A stretch of 64,000 bases of DNA from Trileptium ribeirensis (GCA_030248225.1 JASANE010020301.1:1-64000); one strand, 5' to 3'; counted from the stretch's first letter, positions 22,601 through 34,290 are shown. The notes: a model not told the origin generated them from the sequence alone. Numbers and translations: made by a program.

Positions 22601-25600
22601 AAATAGTGGTGACTGTGGCTAGAATGGGTTTAAATATCTAAAAAATTTGTGTATTTTTGGGAAGCGGTTAAAATTGCAATAAATCGTGTCGGAAACGGTT
22701 TGATAGAGATTAAGCGGTATTTTTAAACAAATTTTGTCGGAATTTATAAAATTTTTAGTTTCTGAATCAAATTTTGGTGAACTTTTGGCGTTAGCTGGAT
22801 TGGGAGTGTTCTTACCGTGTAGCAAAAAAAATTTTGCCAGTGGCATTAAATCAGGGGAACCTAAAATTTTGCCGAGGGGCACGAATCGGGTGGAGCCGAA
22901 GCTTGCCCGGGGAGGAATCAATTTGGAGAGCCCAGTATCGTAATAATGGTTGCTTCTACGTGACAACGAATTGAATAAATTATTAGCCATTTCGAAATCC
23001 GTGTCACGTGTGAAAAGATTTATAAACATGAAACAATCTATACGATATAACTGTGGTTTGTTTGGTTACTGTAACGTAGTGAAGATTGTGTGTTGCAAGG
23101 GTGAAAGCTTACGTCTGTGTATGTGTGTGATCTGCCATAACTCGGGAACGACTTATCCAATATTCATAATCTTGGGCTTATTCGAACCGGCATAGTCGAT
23201 TTACCGTGTATATCCCCGAGCGTTTTTGATTTGGGGTAAGGTTCGGGTGTTAGAGAGGAAAATGTGTGTTTTTTGCCTCATTTTAGTCCCCTTCACGCAA
23301 GCAAGGTTATTTTTATCTTAACTTTCGAATTTTTCTCTGGTTAGTTTTATTTCATTGTAAAATGATAAATGCCGATGCCTCTTTTTGTTTTTCGACTAAG
23401 GCTCCTGTTCATGACGTTTGAACCTTGGAATTCTCGTGGTTCATCGACCCAAAATTCGAAAATTTGTTCTGGCGTCCTGGGCGGCTGAAAAGTTTTATTG
23501 TGGTTTTCGAGCATGTTAAACTCATTGCTGGCGTTGATTTTGCACTGCAACCCATGGTTTCATGGGTACAGGACAGGGGTTAACCGAAATTCCGGCGAAA
23601 ATCGGGTTCCGGTTGCGGTTTCGGCAAAAGGCAAAAACTATACCGGAACCGGAATTCCGGTTTAATTTTTTTAAAATTTTCTACATTTTTGCTTTATCTG
23701 TGGCCCAAAAATATGTTATATATACACCATAATCAAGTTCCAATACAACCAAGCAAAAGAAAAGATTAACTCAGTTAATGGTCGTGTGAAACGTATGTAG
23801 GACACATAATTTCAGTAGAAATTTTACTTTAACCGTGAAAGAGTTTGTTAGGAAAACAAAGCCACCTCGATGCTTGTACCAGCTATTTTACACATTCAGA
23901 ACTTTGCACCTACGTTAGAATTAAACGGTCCAACTGGTAACAGACTATGGATTAAGTAGAAGTACTTAGCTATAAGTACTTAGCTGTAAGGTTGGCTCAC
24001 ATAAGTTGCGTGTTAAGCACCAGCCAATGCGCTTGTGAAATGCCGATGCATCTTTTTTGTTTTTCGATTAAGGCTCCGGGTCTGGATTTATGGGGCTTGA
24101 GGTACAGAGGTATGGCACCCCAATGGTTCCTCGACCCAAAACCAGAAGATTTGTTCTGACGCCTTGGGCGGCTGATAAGCTGCATCTGGGAGTTTTCGGG
24201 CACGGGAAACTCATTGCCGGTGCTGGTTTTGCTCTGTGACCTATGGTCCCATGGCTACGAGGGTATGACGCCCCATGGTTCTGGGTCAGAGAGCAAAATA
24301 AAGGTTTTTTACCACATTTTAGGATCCTTCAAGGAAGCAGGGTTATTTTTATATTAACTTTTGAATTCTTTTCACTGCTTGGTTTTATTACATAGTAAAA
24401 TGACAAATGCTGATGCCTCTTTTTCGATTAAGGCTCGTGTTCATGGGATTTGTGGTAGTGGTTCCTCCACCCTAAATTCGAAAATTTGTTGTGACATCCT
24501 GGGCGCTGAAAAAATTAAATTGGATTTTTCAGGCATGAAAAACTCATTGCCGGTGTTGGTTTTGCTTTGTTACCCATGGTTCCATGGATGCGGGGTATTG
24601 CTATTTTTATCTTAACTTTCGAATATTTTTCTCTGCTTAGTTTTATTTCATACTAAAATGATAAATGCCGATGCCTCTTTTTGTTTTTAGATTAAGGCTC
24701 CGATTGATGGGGTTTGAGGTATGACACCCAAAAATTGTAAGTTACCCAAAATTCGAAAATTTGTTCTGATGTCATGGGCGGCTGAAAAGTTTTAAATGGA
24801 GGTTTTCGATCATGGCAAACAACTGCTGGTGCTTATTTTACCCTGCAGTCCATGGTTCTATGGGTACGGGGGTATGGCGCCGCCATGGTTCACCGACCTA
24901 AAATTCCTAATTTTACTGTTACTTCCTGGGAGGCTGATAGCTTGCATTTGGGGGGTTGGGGGCATGGGAAATTTATTGCTGGTGTTAGTTTTGTTCTAAC
25001 TTGTGCGGTATTGTGTGATATTCACATATAGCATATCAGTGTATGCAATCGAGAGATGATTGGCTGAGCACGCAAAAGGCGTAGGTGCACCTATGCTTCA
25101 ATACGTTCTGCAATCTCGATAGAGTTACTAGTTGGCTGTGCACGCAAAAGGCGTAGGTGTACCTATGCTTCACTACGTTCTGCTATCTCGGTAGAGTTAC
25201 TAGTCTATCGGAAACTTTTGTTACAGGAGAAAAGTAAGTTTAATTTCTGTTTCTTCAAACTAAAGGTCACAATATAATAACATTTCTCGCTAACCCTCAG
25301 CCTTAGTTTCACTGGATCTGTAATTACTCAGGCATCTTATTATAGTAATGATGCCACACGATGGTCAAAAAAGACATCTGTTGTTCATAAATAAAACTGT
25401 CCAACAAGACATTCAATGGCTTTGCATTGTATATTCATGTTACATAGGTAACATTTCAGGGTCTATACACCATTTACAACGCAAACGGATGATGTCAAAA
25501 CTATTGCATGGCAGAGTTTCGCTAATGCCTTTATTGTTCTTGGCGTTGTGATGGTTATGACGGTGTTCCTTATACTGTTGTACAAATTCAGATGTTACAA

Positions 25601-28600
25601 GGTAAATACATACTGATCTAGGTTTATTGACAGGCTAATAAGATTAATAAACATTATACAAACTCTGTTGAAAACACTGGTTTGTACGTACACACAGTGA
25701 GAAAAATAAAAAATAAGTACAGCTGACTTGTGTCTAATCAAGAAGTATTCTATAAATATATACATTTTTACTATATCCAACTTTATTTTAGTATAGAAAG
25801 CTTGGCTGTGTCCGAACGAACGTTTTACGTAGCGGTATTTTGAGCATAAAAACGCGTTCTCTATTGCTTATAAATGTGATTTTTCAGGAAGAAATCATAA
25901 ATAATAACATAGCTTTAGTACTTCATTGTGGTGGAAATTCATGAAAGCTTAATTGCAAAATTGATTTTAGCGTTTCACAACCTCCCGTAAACTCCAGACA
26001 CATTATTATTTGGGTTGTACAGCATGCTAACTGGTGGATCTTCGCCAGTCTATTTCAAATCTATTGTGTTCTGTGAAGCATCCAGTAAAAGTGTATGCTG
26101 AGCAATCTGGATCTAAAACGTCGCAGCGTTAGTGTAACCAAAACGAATATCACATTATGGATGATACAAATGTCACACATAATGTAATGTTATTGTTCAG
26201 TCCATTTTATTATCGCATTGCAGGTTATTCACGGATGGCTTATTGCGTCGTCTCTTCTACTGCTGTTCTTTTTTACGTTCACGTATCTACAGTAAGTAAA
26301 TTTGTTTTAGTTGCATGTATTGCAAGGTATCATGCTTTGAGTTGATACATTGTTTCTAAAATAAATTGGGTATTTTCCCCTAAATTAAGAAACTTCTGCT
26401 GTCTACAGGTATAAGAAGAACATTCTCTTGGAGACTGGAATTAAATCACGGTGTCATGTGGTCTGTGGTATTTTCTACCTTCAATGTCCTGTTCTAACTA
26501 AATTTTCCTATTCCTGATATGACAAGTATTCATCCAAGATACGAAAGGTCTTAGCGCGTTTTCAATGAATCTTTTGACTATAGTTACCTGAAATATGCAA
26601 AGTGTGTGTCTTTATCTATAAAATGACGCTATGTGAAAAATGTTCAATGAGATACATGACAATGCGACTACGAACACTTCCCAGCGACATAAACTTTCAT
26701 TTTTGAGTGTTTTAAAGATCCACCCGCGCAGTGACCACCTATACTCCGTAAAACGGATATTACTTAAAAGTGGGTTAATCCAGAAATACAATGTGACAGA
26801 AAGGAGCAAGCAAACATTTGTTTGTATATTTACAGATATATCGGGTATGAATCAATGTGCTCCCGGGAGTGAACCAAGGGGAAGTGCAAGATTAATGGGC
26901 CGATATAGCCGCTCGACGGCGAACAACATTTCATGAAATTGCGACCCACTTTTTCAGCAATGTCTAGGGTTGCTAGGAATAAATTGTGTCATTTGGCTGC
27001 GAGAGCTCAAACTTGCTTCTCGCATAGTTTCACACAAGGAGTACGAGCCGCTGGCGTCTTGCAGCTGAACTGATGTTTCGATTCCACAGGAGCCTGAAGC
27101 GTCATTATGTAAGCGGCAGTTGGGCTCATAATGAGTTTTTTAATTTGCCCTTGTCGACGAAAACATAAAAAAACTGTAATATCTCCGCAACCTCTCGAGA
27201 GATATGGATGGTGTTAGACTTATTTTCAACAACAATTCATCCTTTGTTGACATGGTTATTGTGCATACCTACGCTGCAAGGCTGTGTCAAAATGAGTTTG
27301 TAAAAGATTTGTTATATCCATTTAATACGCCACGAGTGGGTATAAATTACGTGTTCAATACTCGGAATATTGCACGTTGTTGATGAGTGAAGCTAGTAGT
27401 GTTAAACAGTTAGGTAATTGCGTCAACATGATATTACCAGATACTACACATTATAATAAAATACTCCTTTTGGCATTTTTGTGGTCACGCTAGTACTGTT
27501 GCATACGTTAGTAATGTGAAAATAATCATACATATGCAAATTACATGTAAATCATGTGTAATTTGTCAAACACACTGTATGTATGTTTCATGCAAAATTT
27601 TTGACACAAATCATACATCCTTTCATCCAAAGGATATGTAAATAAGCAGACATATTCTGTGCTTATGTACAAATTGATACAAAAATAATGGGATTTTTTT
27701 CACCATACAACTGCACGTAATTATGTTACTTTGTATGCAAATTGTAGCAAAACAACAACTTCCAACTTGGTTGTATTACGGTTGAATATGGGAAAAGTGA
27801 TAAGTATTCGAATGTGATGATCTGCTAGTTGCATCCTTTTGAGTATATATGTAAAGTGATCCTGCCTTTTTAATATTGTGATGTTTTGTTTAAATTAATA
27901 TCAGAAACCGGCCCTTCTTGAAAGCATTTTATTATTGTAGAACTATGTTGCGGACATTCAACATTCCAATGGACTACATCACTGGAGTTATAGTAATGTG
28001 GAATTTCGGGGTCGTTGGAATGATCTGCATTCATTGGAAAGGACCGCTTCTTATGCAACAAGGCTATCTAATCATTGTTTCTGCGTTAATGGCACTGGTG
28101 TTTATTAAGTATTTGCCAGACTGGACGACGTGGGTTGTGCTTGGAGTGATCTCTGCATGGGGTATTTTTAATAATAATTGAATTTTTCGTAGACGTAGCT
28201 GCTGGATCGATACAACATGTCACAGGTTAAATGGTACACTGAGGCAGCTGGGTTTTGCGTGATTGCTTTTAAATATTGGCTAGTGAGTTGCTCCTTAAAA
28301 CAAATCGAACCATTCATTCAAAGATGTTTGTGCCTGCTTGTTGCCTAAATTTTGAGCGATGCTAATTGCTATCTGTCTCGTAGTTTCCTCAAAATTTGTT
28401 TGGGAATTAGCGATAACATGTTTTATAGGTCAAAAATGACACGCAGTGTTAAAATTTAAACCAAATATTGCCCCAGTACATGCCCAACTTCAGGCGCAAA
28501 ATTGGGTATTTCAGCTCTCTTATTCATGGTTTAAAGGGGTTATTGGCTAAATATTATGCCTGCAAGTTCAATATCTTACTTTACCGATTTTGAAAATATA

Positions 28601-30609
28601 TATCTAAAATTGCACGTGACTTTATGGAACGGGAGACATACAGAATGAATTCAATGGCGAAGCGCAATCAGTGTTGAAAGTTGCTTAAATAACTTCGCGC
28701 ATTGGTTCCAGAATTTGGTCCTTGTAATAAAACTCTGCATCAATGCAGTAATCAAAAATAAAATATTAAATTTCTTACGGTAAAATAGTTAATAGTTTGC
28801 TAAGTTAACTGCAATAAATTTCAATGTTTTGTTCTGATGCGAAAATTTTTAATGCTATATTGATCGACAGGTAGACGTGAAAAACCATTGTGTTCAAAAA
28901 AATTTCCAGACGTCCCGCCCATAGGACATACCTGTTATAAAGTGAAAATTCCTGTAGGATTAATATTATTCTTTCCATAATCTCTTGTACGCCCAACGGT
29001 GGCAATATTGAGACGAGACCTAGATTGCCATTGCAGTGTATTATTTGCATGCCTCACTTATTCCTTTAAAGGATACACATTTTATTCTTCTCGTATCCGG
29101 TATCCCTTGTGTAATTTATACGATGCAAATACCCGAAAGTGCGGTTCGCTCAACATTCGTTCGCTATGCGTAAAAAATACGAAATTTATTCGAAAGATAT
29201 TTGGGTGCTATTAGAAATTCGTAGCATGCTTTTGTAAAATTGATCTGATATTTTTGAAGTTTGTTGGAAAGTTGTATTGCATAGACATATTTCATTCGAT
29301 TACTGCTCGATCGTCGAGTGATTTTCACCATATTTTTCAAAGGGGAAATTAAAAACATATTGAGAACTCATAATTGCGGCTAGCCTTGAAGTTTTTGAGG
29401 TATTTTGTTTGAATTTAGAATTGAGAATATTATTGTTATCTTGCAAAGCAGAATGCTCAGTTAACCAAAATTGCTGAAATGTTTGTGATCTTATTTAACC
29501 TTAACATCTGTTGGATGTAGATTTGTAATGTTTGCACGCTAAATACACAAGTATTATATTTTGCCAATACTGTGCATTCTATACTAATTGTTCAGCGAGA
29601 CAGTATCCGCAGTTGAACGCAAAATTTTTTGGTTTCCTCCAATTTCGTATCTATTCTAAGAAACTTGAAAGGATTTTTGTGAATCGTCTAGTGATATTCC
29701 ATTTAGTGTAACTTTTGCTCTGTAGATACGCCTCGAAGCTACTGTCAGTGGCATTTTTCTTGACGCATATTGACATTGATCTGGACTAAAACTGACGACA
29801 GCACATGTTAATTTCAATACCATCCTGATCCTATATACATACAGGGTGAACCAAAAAACTTTAAAAGTCTGGAAAAAACATGGAAAAGCCGGAATTATAT
29901 CTATAGTGAAATTCAATATATTTATATCTGACCTCTCCGATAGCTAAAAATTAGCTATGGTTCAAGGATCGATGGCTATGGTTTATTTTCATGGGCGGCA
30001 CATGTTGCCAGGGCCGCGAAATGGGGGACACATGTTTCAACAGGGAGGCTTCGGAATTTAAAATTTGTTAAAATTCAGTATTTTAAAAGAAAATAGCTGG
30101 TTATAATACCTTATTATATACAGCTTAATTGCAAAAGGATATTTTTCATTGCAATGTTTAATACAAGCATTGGGTAGATGTTGAGATCTGTCTAAGATTT
30201 CATTACTTATGGTTGCGAAAACATTTCAACTTTCAAAAACTGTAATGAGATATGGTACATAAAATTTATGTAATCCTTTTTAGATTATGTTTATTTTAAA
30301 TGTGAATTGGTTTATTACGATGTCTTTCGGTTCTTGCACAATTTTCTATTTTGTTTCCATATACAACCCTAATGCATTTTCGGTATGTTGTACTTTGCTC
30401 AATACTCAATATGATAAGTAAGTACTACATAGAACAGCGATTGGAAAACATAAAGTCATTGTCTATTCGTTTGTTTCTCTTAATACGTCGTGTTTCGATT
30501 TATATTGTAGATTTAATCGCCGTACTTTGCCCACACGGACCGTTGAGAATTTTGGTCGAAACTGCACAAAAGCGTAACGAGCCTATATTTCCAGCTTTAA
30601 TCTATTCGT
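19580..30609 (+). CDS. Presenilin, N-terminal half (multi-exon, 3' part not in window)
   Basis: Presenilin is the aspartyl protease subunit of gamma-secretase, a nine-pass membrane protein of ER and endosomes that cleaves Notch, APP and other type I proteins. Exons at 19580-19676 (tentative), 19991-20165, 25460-25601, 26224-26291, 27941-28161 and 30511-30609 join with every phase consistent, giving about 267 codons. Diagnostic stretches are [14 protein letters not shown] (TM1), [21 protein letters not shown] (TM3), [15 protein letters not shown] (TM4), [13 protein letters not shown] (TM5), VISAWDLIAVL (TM6, first catalytic Asp) and [22 protein letters not shown]. Missing are the cytosolic loop end, the GxGD motif with the second Asp, the PALP motif and the C-terminus, roughly the last 40% of a typical 450-residue family member. 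No ATG is placed. Identity is near certain; completeness is the open question. Confidence 0.97.
19991..20165 (+). CDS. Presenilin exon: acidic N-terminus and TM1
   Basis: Acceptor TTGTTTCAG, donor CT|GTAAGT. It encodes an acidic stretch (DDQSNDEHE), then [19 protein letters not shown], the highly conserved first membrane segment, ending GVYL split across the junction. The two bases CT at the end pair with the G opening the 25460 exon to give Leu. Confidence 0.95.
20166..22639 (+). other. Presenilin large intron, first part
   Basis: Intronic non-coding DNA. Short frames at 20522-20725 and 20924-21133 are open but match nothing and are not needed for phase continuity. No repeat structure was recognised. 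Confidence 0.5.
23581..23668. repeat. CCGGAATTCCGG-type inverted repeat
   Basis: TTAACCGAAATTCCGG and CCGGAATTCCGGTTTAA face each other about 55 bases apart, with further CCGG motifs between. It lies at the start of sequence inserted in the satellite array and may be the end of a separate small element. Confidence 0.45.
25062..25205. repeat. 71-72 bp tandem pair with palindromic core, repeat terminus
   Basis: Two copies (25062-25133 and 25134-25205) about 90% identical. Each contains CACGCAAAAGGCGTAGGTG(C/T)ACCTATGC, of which GCGTAGGTGCACCTATGC is a near-perfect palindrome, and ends GTAGAGTTACTAGT. One copy of this unit forms the corresponding end of the elements at 31945 and 33238. Confidence 0.75.
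25460..25601 (+). CDS. Presenilin exon: VYTPF and TM2
   Basis: Acceptor ACATTTCAG, donor AAG|GTAAAT. It encodes [20 protein letters not shown], then the second membrane segment [19 protein letters not shown] and KFRCYK, all strongly presenilin-like. It ends in phase 0. Confidence 0.97.
26224..26291 (+). CDS. Presenilin exon: TM3
   Basis: Short 68-base exon with acceptor ATTGCAG and donor CA|GTAAGT. It encodes [20 protein letters not shown] and YL, the third membrane segment. The final CA pairs with the A opening the next exon to give Gln. Confidence 0.96.
26292..27940 (+). other. Presenilin intron
   Basis: No exon-like or repeat feature recognised. The open stretch 26640-26936 is unsupported by splice phase or homology. 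Confidence 0.5.
27941..28161 (+). CDS. Presenilin exon: TM4 to TM6 start
   Basis: Acceptor TTATTGTAG, donor G|GTATTT. It encodes [15 protein letters not shown], then [15 protein letters not shown] and [17 protein letters not shown], and ends VISAW. The last G starts the Asp codon completed by the 30511 exon. The upstream TATCAG near 27901 would be out of frame and includes a stop, so the TTGTAG acceptor is preferred. Confidence 0.97.
28162..30510 (+). other. Presenilin intron
   Basis: About 2.3 kb without recognisable genes or clear repeats. Short frames on both strands are unsupported. Confidence 0.5.
30511..30609 (+). CDS. Presenilin exon: first catalytic Asp (TM6) and conserved post-TM6 segment
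   Basis: Acceptor TATATTGTAG, donor CGT|GTAAGT. With the G from the preceding exon it gives the catalytic Asp of WDLIAVL, then [15 protein letters not shown] and IFPALIYS. This is the last presenilin exon I can find. It ends with one base of a split codon and a good donor, so at least one more exon must follow in a functional gene. Confidence 0.97.
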
Positions 30610-30859
30610 GTAAGTAGCCGAAATATTTAAATACGCACGTGCTGTGTTTTGTCTGACTTGTATTAGCATAAAAAATAGAGTTATAAACGCAGCGAAAGGC
30701 CATAGTATTGGTTTTATGAAGAAAAATGACATTCCGCCTACGATTATGACAACAAAAATAAAGTTTTTATTATTTGTTGGGAATATGCGTAGCAGATCAA
30801 GCTGGGTTCGTCATTCAAGTCCCTCCTGGCAATAACTGGGTGTCTACTGTCAAAATTTC

Positions 30860-32345
30860 GGGCTCCCCTGTTCATCATCTCTTGGAAAATTATTTTGTTA
30901 TCACTTGGTAAAAACGCCCTCAACTGCCTTAAATTTTAATTAAAACCTACCTTAAAAATTCCTCCCTGAAGCCTAAAATTCCGCAAATGGTGAAATTTGC
31001 GGAATGGTGATTCAAAACCGGTATTGCTCTCCGTAACAATCGTTTGGGTAGTTTTTCTGACACTATTTTTAACCGTTTTTCAATAACTCTTTAGGACTAC
31101 AGTGCCTTACAAGTATTTTCCTGTATATTCGCTTAGCGGGAACGAAGCAGGTGTTGTAATTGTCACCAACCGACACTCATGCTCATTACAGATGTCCATA
31201 ATTTGCAAGAATTTGTTGGATTTCCTTAACGATACGTTGCAAAACCAAAACGGTGTCTCCTGTGTAGCTTTTTGCTTCTGCATCGGCGCGGCGTGGTGTC
31301 ATGTACATAATTGTCATTTTAGTATTGGAAATTAAAATGCTCTAGTGGTATTTTACAGGAATGTTTTTCATACCGTTACATAATTTGCATGAAGTTTTAT
31401 ATTGCGCGTTCCTACGCGCACATATAATCGCTCTGCGGGAAAATTTTTTTAGTAGAAATGAATTGCGACCAGCCGCGAAATTTAGCGCCATGCCTTGACG
31501 ATGTGTTTTATCGTGTATTACAGGAACATAATTTCCATTTATTATTTACCGAAATATTTTTCGCGTTTACGTAAAACAATTTCCAAAGATTGGTCATCAT
31601 TGAGTTTACCCAATATTAATATTATCATCTGACCCTTTTTCTAAGAAAATTTGACAAACATTAATAATTATTAACAAACATTCATATTTATCAAACAGCT
31701 ATTAAATTTTGGTGGATTCTATGTGTTTGTATACATTGCCTGAAATATAAACTGGTTCCAGAAAGTAAGCCGAAGCCAGCTATATTTGTATTCAGAAAGC
31801 GACAATTCTTATTATTGAATAACTGAAAATTTCGATAAGAGGTACACGATCTTACGGTGGCACTACTTTTCTACCACTGCTCGTTGTGCGGAAAGAATGA
31901 TGTATTAGAGTATTAAGCACAATAAATTTATTGCACATCTTTAACTAGTAACTCTATCGAGATTCCAGAACGTAGGAAAGCATAGGTACACCTACGCATA
32001 CATCTTTTGCGTGCACATAAAATCAGCTCTCGATAGCATTCGTCGATATGCTATATGTGGACATCACACAATACCAGCACAAGTTACAACAAAACTAACA
32101 CCGGCAATGAGTTTCCCATGCCCAAAACCCCCAGGTGCAACTTATCAGCCGTCCAATACGTGAGAACAAATTTTCAAATTTTGGGTCGAGGAACCACGAG
32201 GGTACCTCAAACCCCATAACTCCAGAACCGGAGTCTTAATGGAAAAACAAAAAAGATGCATCGAGATATCATTTTACTATGAAATAAAACCAACCAGAGA
32301 AAAAATTCGAATGTTAAGATAAAAATAACTTTGCTTCCGTGAAGG
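30860..32345. repeat. Left arm of a large inverted duplication
   Basis: This stretch is mirrored at 32868-34290. Matching landmarks are TTGGTAAAAACGCCCTCAACTGCC (about 30905) against its inverse near 34215-34240, GGCATGGCGCTAAATTTCGCGG type sequence, CAATAAATTTATTG, and GCTTCCGTGAAGG at the inner edge. The arms differ by scattered substitutions and indels (roughly 10% by eye), so the duplication is not new. The arm joins a unique-looking outer part (to about 31940) to one end of the satellite-bearing repeat. Confidence 0.85.
31090..31335 (+). other. Unidentified open segment in the inverted-repeat arm
   Basis: Open on + from an acceptor-like TTTAG at about 31094. The peptide begins PYKYFPVYSLSGNEAGV and continues VIVTNRHSCSLQ..NLLDFLNDTLQNQNG. 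The mirror copy in the other arm (about 33845-34050, - strand) keeps AYKYFP, GNEAGVVIVTNRHSC, with frame breaks after it. I do not recognise a family. It could be a fossil exon or transposon protein caught in the duplicated sequence. Confidence 0.3.
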
Positions 32346-32870
32346 GTACTAAAAACCCTCGTTCTGACTTCTCACCCCAACCATAGGGCGTCATACATCG
32401 TACCCATGGAACCATGGGTCGCAGAGTAAAACCAATACCGGCAATGAGTTTCCCATGCCCGAAAAGCCCCAAGTGAAACTTATCAGCCGCCCAAGACGTC
32501 AGAACAAATTTTCAAATTTTGTGTCGAGGAACCATTGGGGCGCCAAACCCCCGTACCTCAAACCCCATAAATCTAGAACGGGAACCTTAATCGAAAAACA
32601 AAAAAAAGGCATCGGTATTTATCATTTTACTATGAAATAAAATCATCCAGACAAAAAATTCGATAGTTAAGATAAAAATATCCTTGCTTTCGTGAAGGGT
32701 ACTAAAATGGGGCCAAAAAACCCACATTTTGACCCCTGACCTCGGAACCAGACCCCAAATCAAACAACGCTCGGGGATATACACGATAATTCACTATGCC
32801 GGTTCGAATGAGCCCAAGATCATGAAAACCGGTTAAGGCGTTCTCGAGTTATGGCCGATCACACACACGG
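31945..32870 (-). mobile_element. Satellite-bearing composite repeat, copy 2 (inverted)
   Basis: On the - strand this reads the same order as the 23-25 kb copy: TCACACACGA-like/GGCCATAACTCGAGAACG at 32870-32840, CCCCGAGCG at 32770, two tandem units with CGACCCAAAATTTGAAAATTTGTTCT-like sequence (near 32525 and 32200), the ACTCATTGCCGGTGTTAG segment, CATATAGCATATCG, the GCGTAGGTGTACCTATGC palindrome, and CTCGATAGAGTTACTAGTTA at 31945. It has two internal units instead of about five. Confidence 0.75.
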
Positions 32871-34290
32871 AAGCAAAGTTATTTTTATCTTAATTTCGAA
32901 TTTTTTCTCTGGCGTTATTTTCATAGTAAAATGATATCTCGATACATCTTTTGTTTCCGTAACTTTTCCCGGTTCTAAACAGTTTGAGGTACCCTCGTGG
33001 TTTCCTCGACCCAAAATTTGAAAATTTGTTCTCACGCTGAAACGGCTGATAAGTTGCACCTGGGGGTGGGCATGGGAATTTGGCGGGTGTTAGTTTTGTT
33101 GTAACTTGTGCTGGTATACGGGATGTCCCATAGCCCATCAAACAAATGCTATCGAGAGCTGATTTTATGTGCACGCAAAACGCGGGTGTATGCGTAGGTG
33201 TACATTTTCCTACGTTCTGGAATCTAAATAGTTACTAGTTAAAGATGTGCAATAAATTTATTGTGCTTAATACTCTAATACATCATTCTTTTCCGCACAA
33301 GACGAGTGGTAGAAAGTAGTGCCACCGTAATGGTGTACCTCTTATCGAAATTTTCAGTTATTCAATAATAATTATCGCTTTCTGATATGCGACAACCTAG
33401 CTATACTTCTGGAACCAGTTATCATATTTTCAGGCAATGTATACAAACACATCAATCACCAAAATTTAATAGCTGTTTATAAATATGAATGTTTGTTAAT
33501 AATTATTAATGTTTGTCAACTTTCTTCAAAAAAGGTCAGATGATAATATTAATATTGGGTAAACTCATAATAACAAATCTTTGGAAATTGTTACATTAAA
33601 CGCGAAAAATATTTCGTAAATAATAAATGGAAATTATGTTACTGTAATACACGATAAAACACATCGTCAAGGCATGGCGCTAAATTTCGCGGCTGGTCGC
33701 ATTCATTTCTACTAAAAAAATTTTCCCGCAGAGTATATATGTGCGCGTAGAAACGCGCAATATAAAACTTCATCGATTATGCTAACAGTATGAAAAACAT
33801 TCTGTAAAATACCACTAGAGCATTTTTAATTTCCAATATAAAATGACAATTATGTACATGACACCACGCCGCGCCGATGCAGAAGCAAAAAGCTACACAG
33901 GAGACACCGTTTTGGTTTTCAACGTATAGTTAAGGAAATCCAACAATTCTTCAATTATGGAACCGTGTGTAATGAGCATGAGTGTCGGTTGGTGACAATT
34001 ACAACACCTGCTTCGTTCCCGGCTAACGATGCTACAGGAAAATACTTGTAAGCACTGTAGTCCTAAAAAGTATTGAAACGGTTGAGTAGTGTCAGAAAAA
34101 CTACCGAACCCGATTGTTACGGAGCAATACGGTTTGAATCACCATTCCCGCAAATTTCACCATTTGGAATTTTGGCTTAGGAGGAGTTAAGGTAGGTTTT
34201 AATTAAAATTTAAGGCAGTTGAGGCGGTTTTACCAAGTGATAACAAAATAATTTTCCAAGAGATAATGAACACAGACCGAATTTTGACCG
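32868..34290. repeat. Right arm of the large inverted duplication
   Basis: Inverse of 30860-32345. It includes a partial + strand copy of the satellite-bearing repeat (32871-33238) and the mirrored unidentified open segment. The spacer between arms is about 520 bases and belongs to satellite repeat copy 2. Confidence 0.85.

Larger units (their letters stand above)
23122..25205 (+). mobile_element. Satellite-bearing composite repeat, copy 1 (in presenilin intron)
   Basis: The element opens with GTGTGTGATCTGCCATAACTCGGGAACG, passes through CCCCGAGCGTTTTTGATTTGGGG, and then carries about five diverged tandem units of 250-330 bases. Each unit contains AAAATTCGAAAATTTGTTCTG-like, GGCTGA(A/T)AAG and ACTCATTGCCGGTGTTGGTTTTG-like sequence. 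It ends with a 71-base tandem pair carrying GCGTAGGTGCACCTATGC. The same order, shorter and inverted, is found at 31945-32870, and a partial copy at 32871-33238. There is no coding capacity. A 430-base insert at about 23571-24000 interrupts the units. Confidence 0.75.

Noticed and set aside
22140..25210. Hammerhead ribozyme in the satellite units
   Set aside because: I looked for the CTGATGA ... GAAA core and did not find it together in the units; a covariance search would be more sensitive.
26409..26460. Presenilin exon after CTACAG at 26408
   Set aside because: The translation does not match, and the 26291-27941 junction already gives the conserved YLQ..RTFNIP sequence.
31090..34050. Presenilin C-terminal exon inside the inverted arms
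   Set aside because: The open segment there lacks GxGD, PALP and hydrophobic membrane stretches of presenilin, and it occurs in both arms as part of a repeat.
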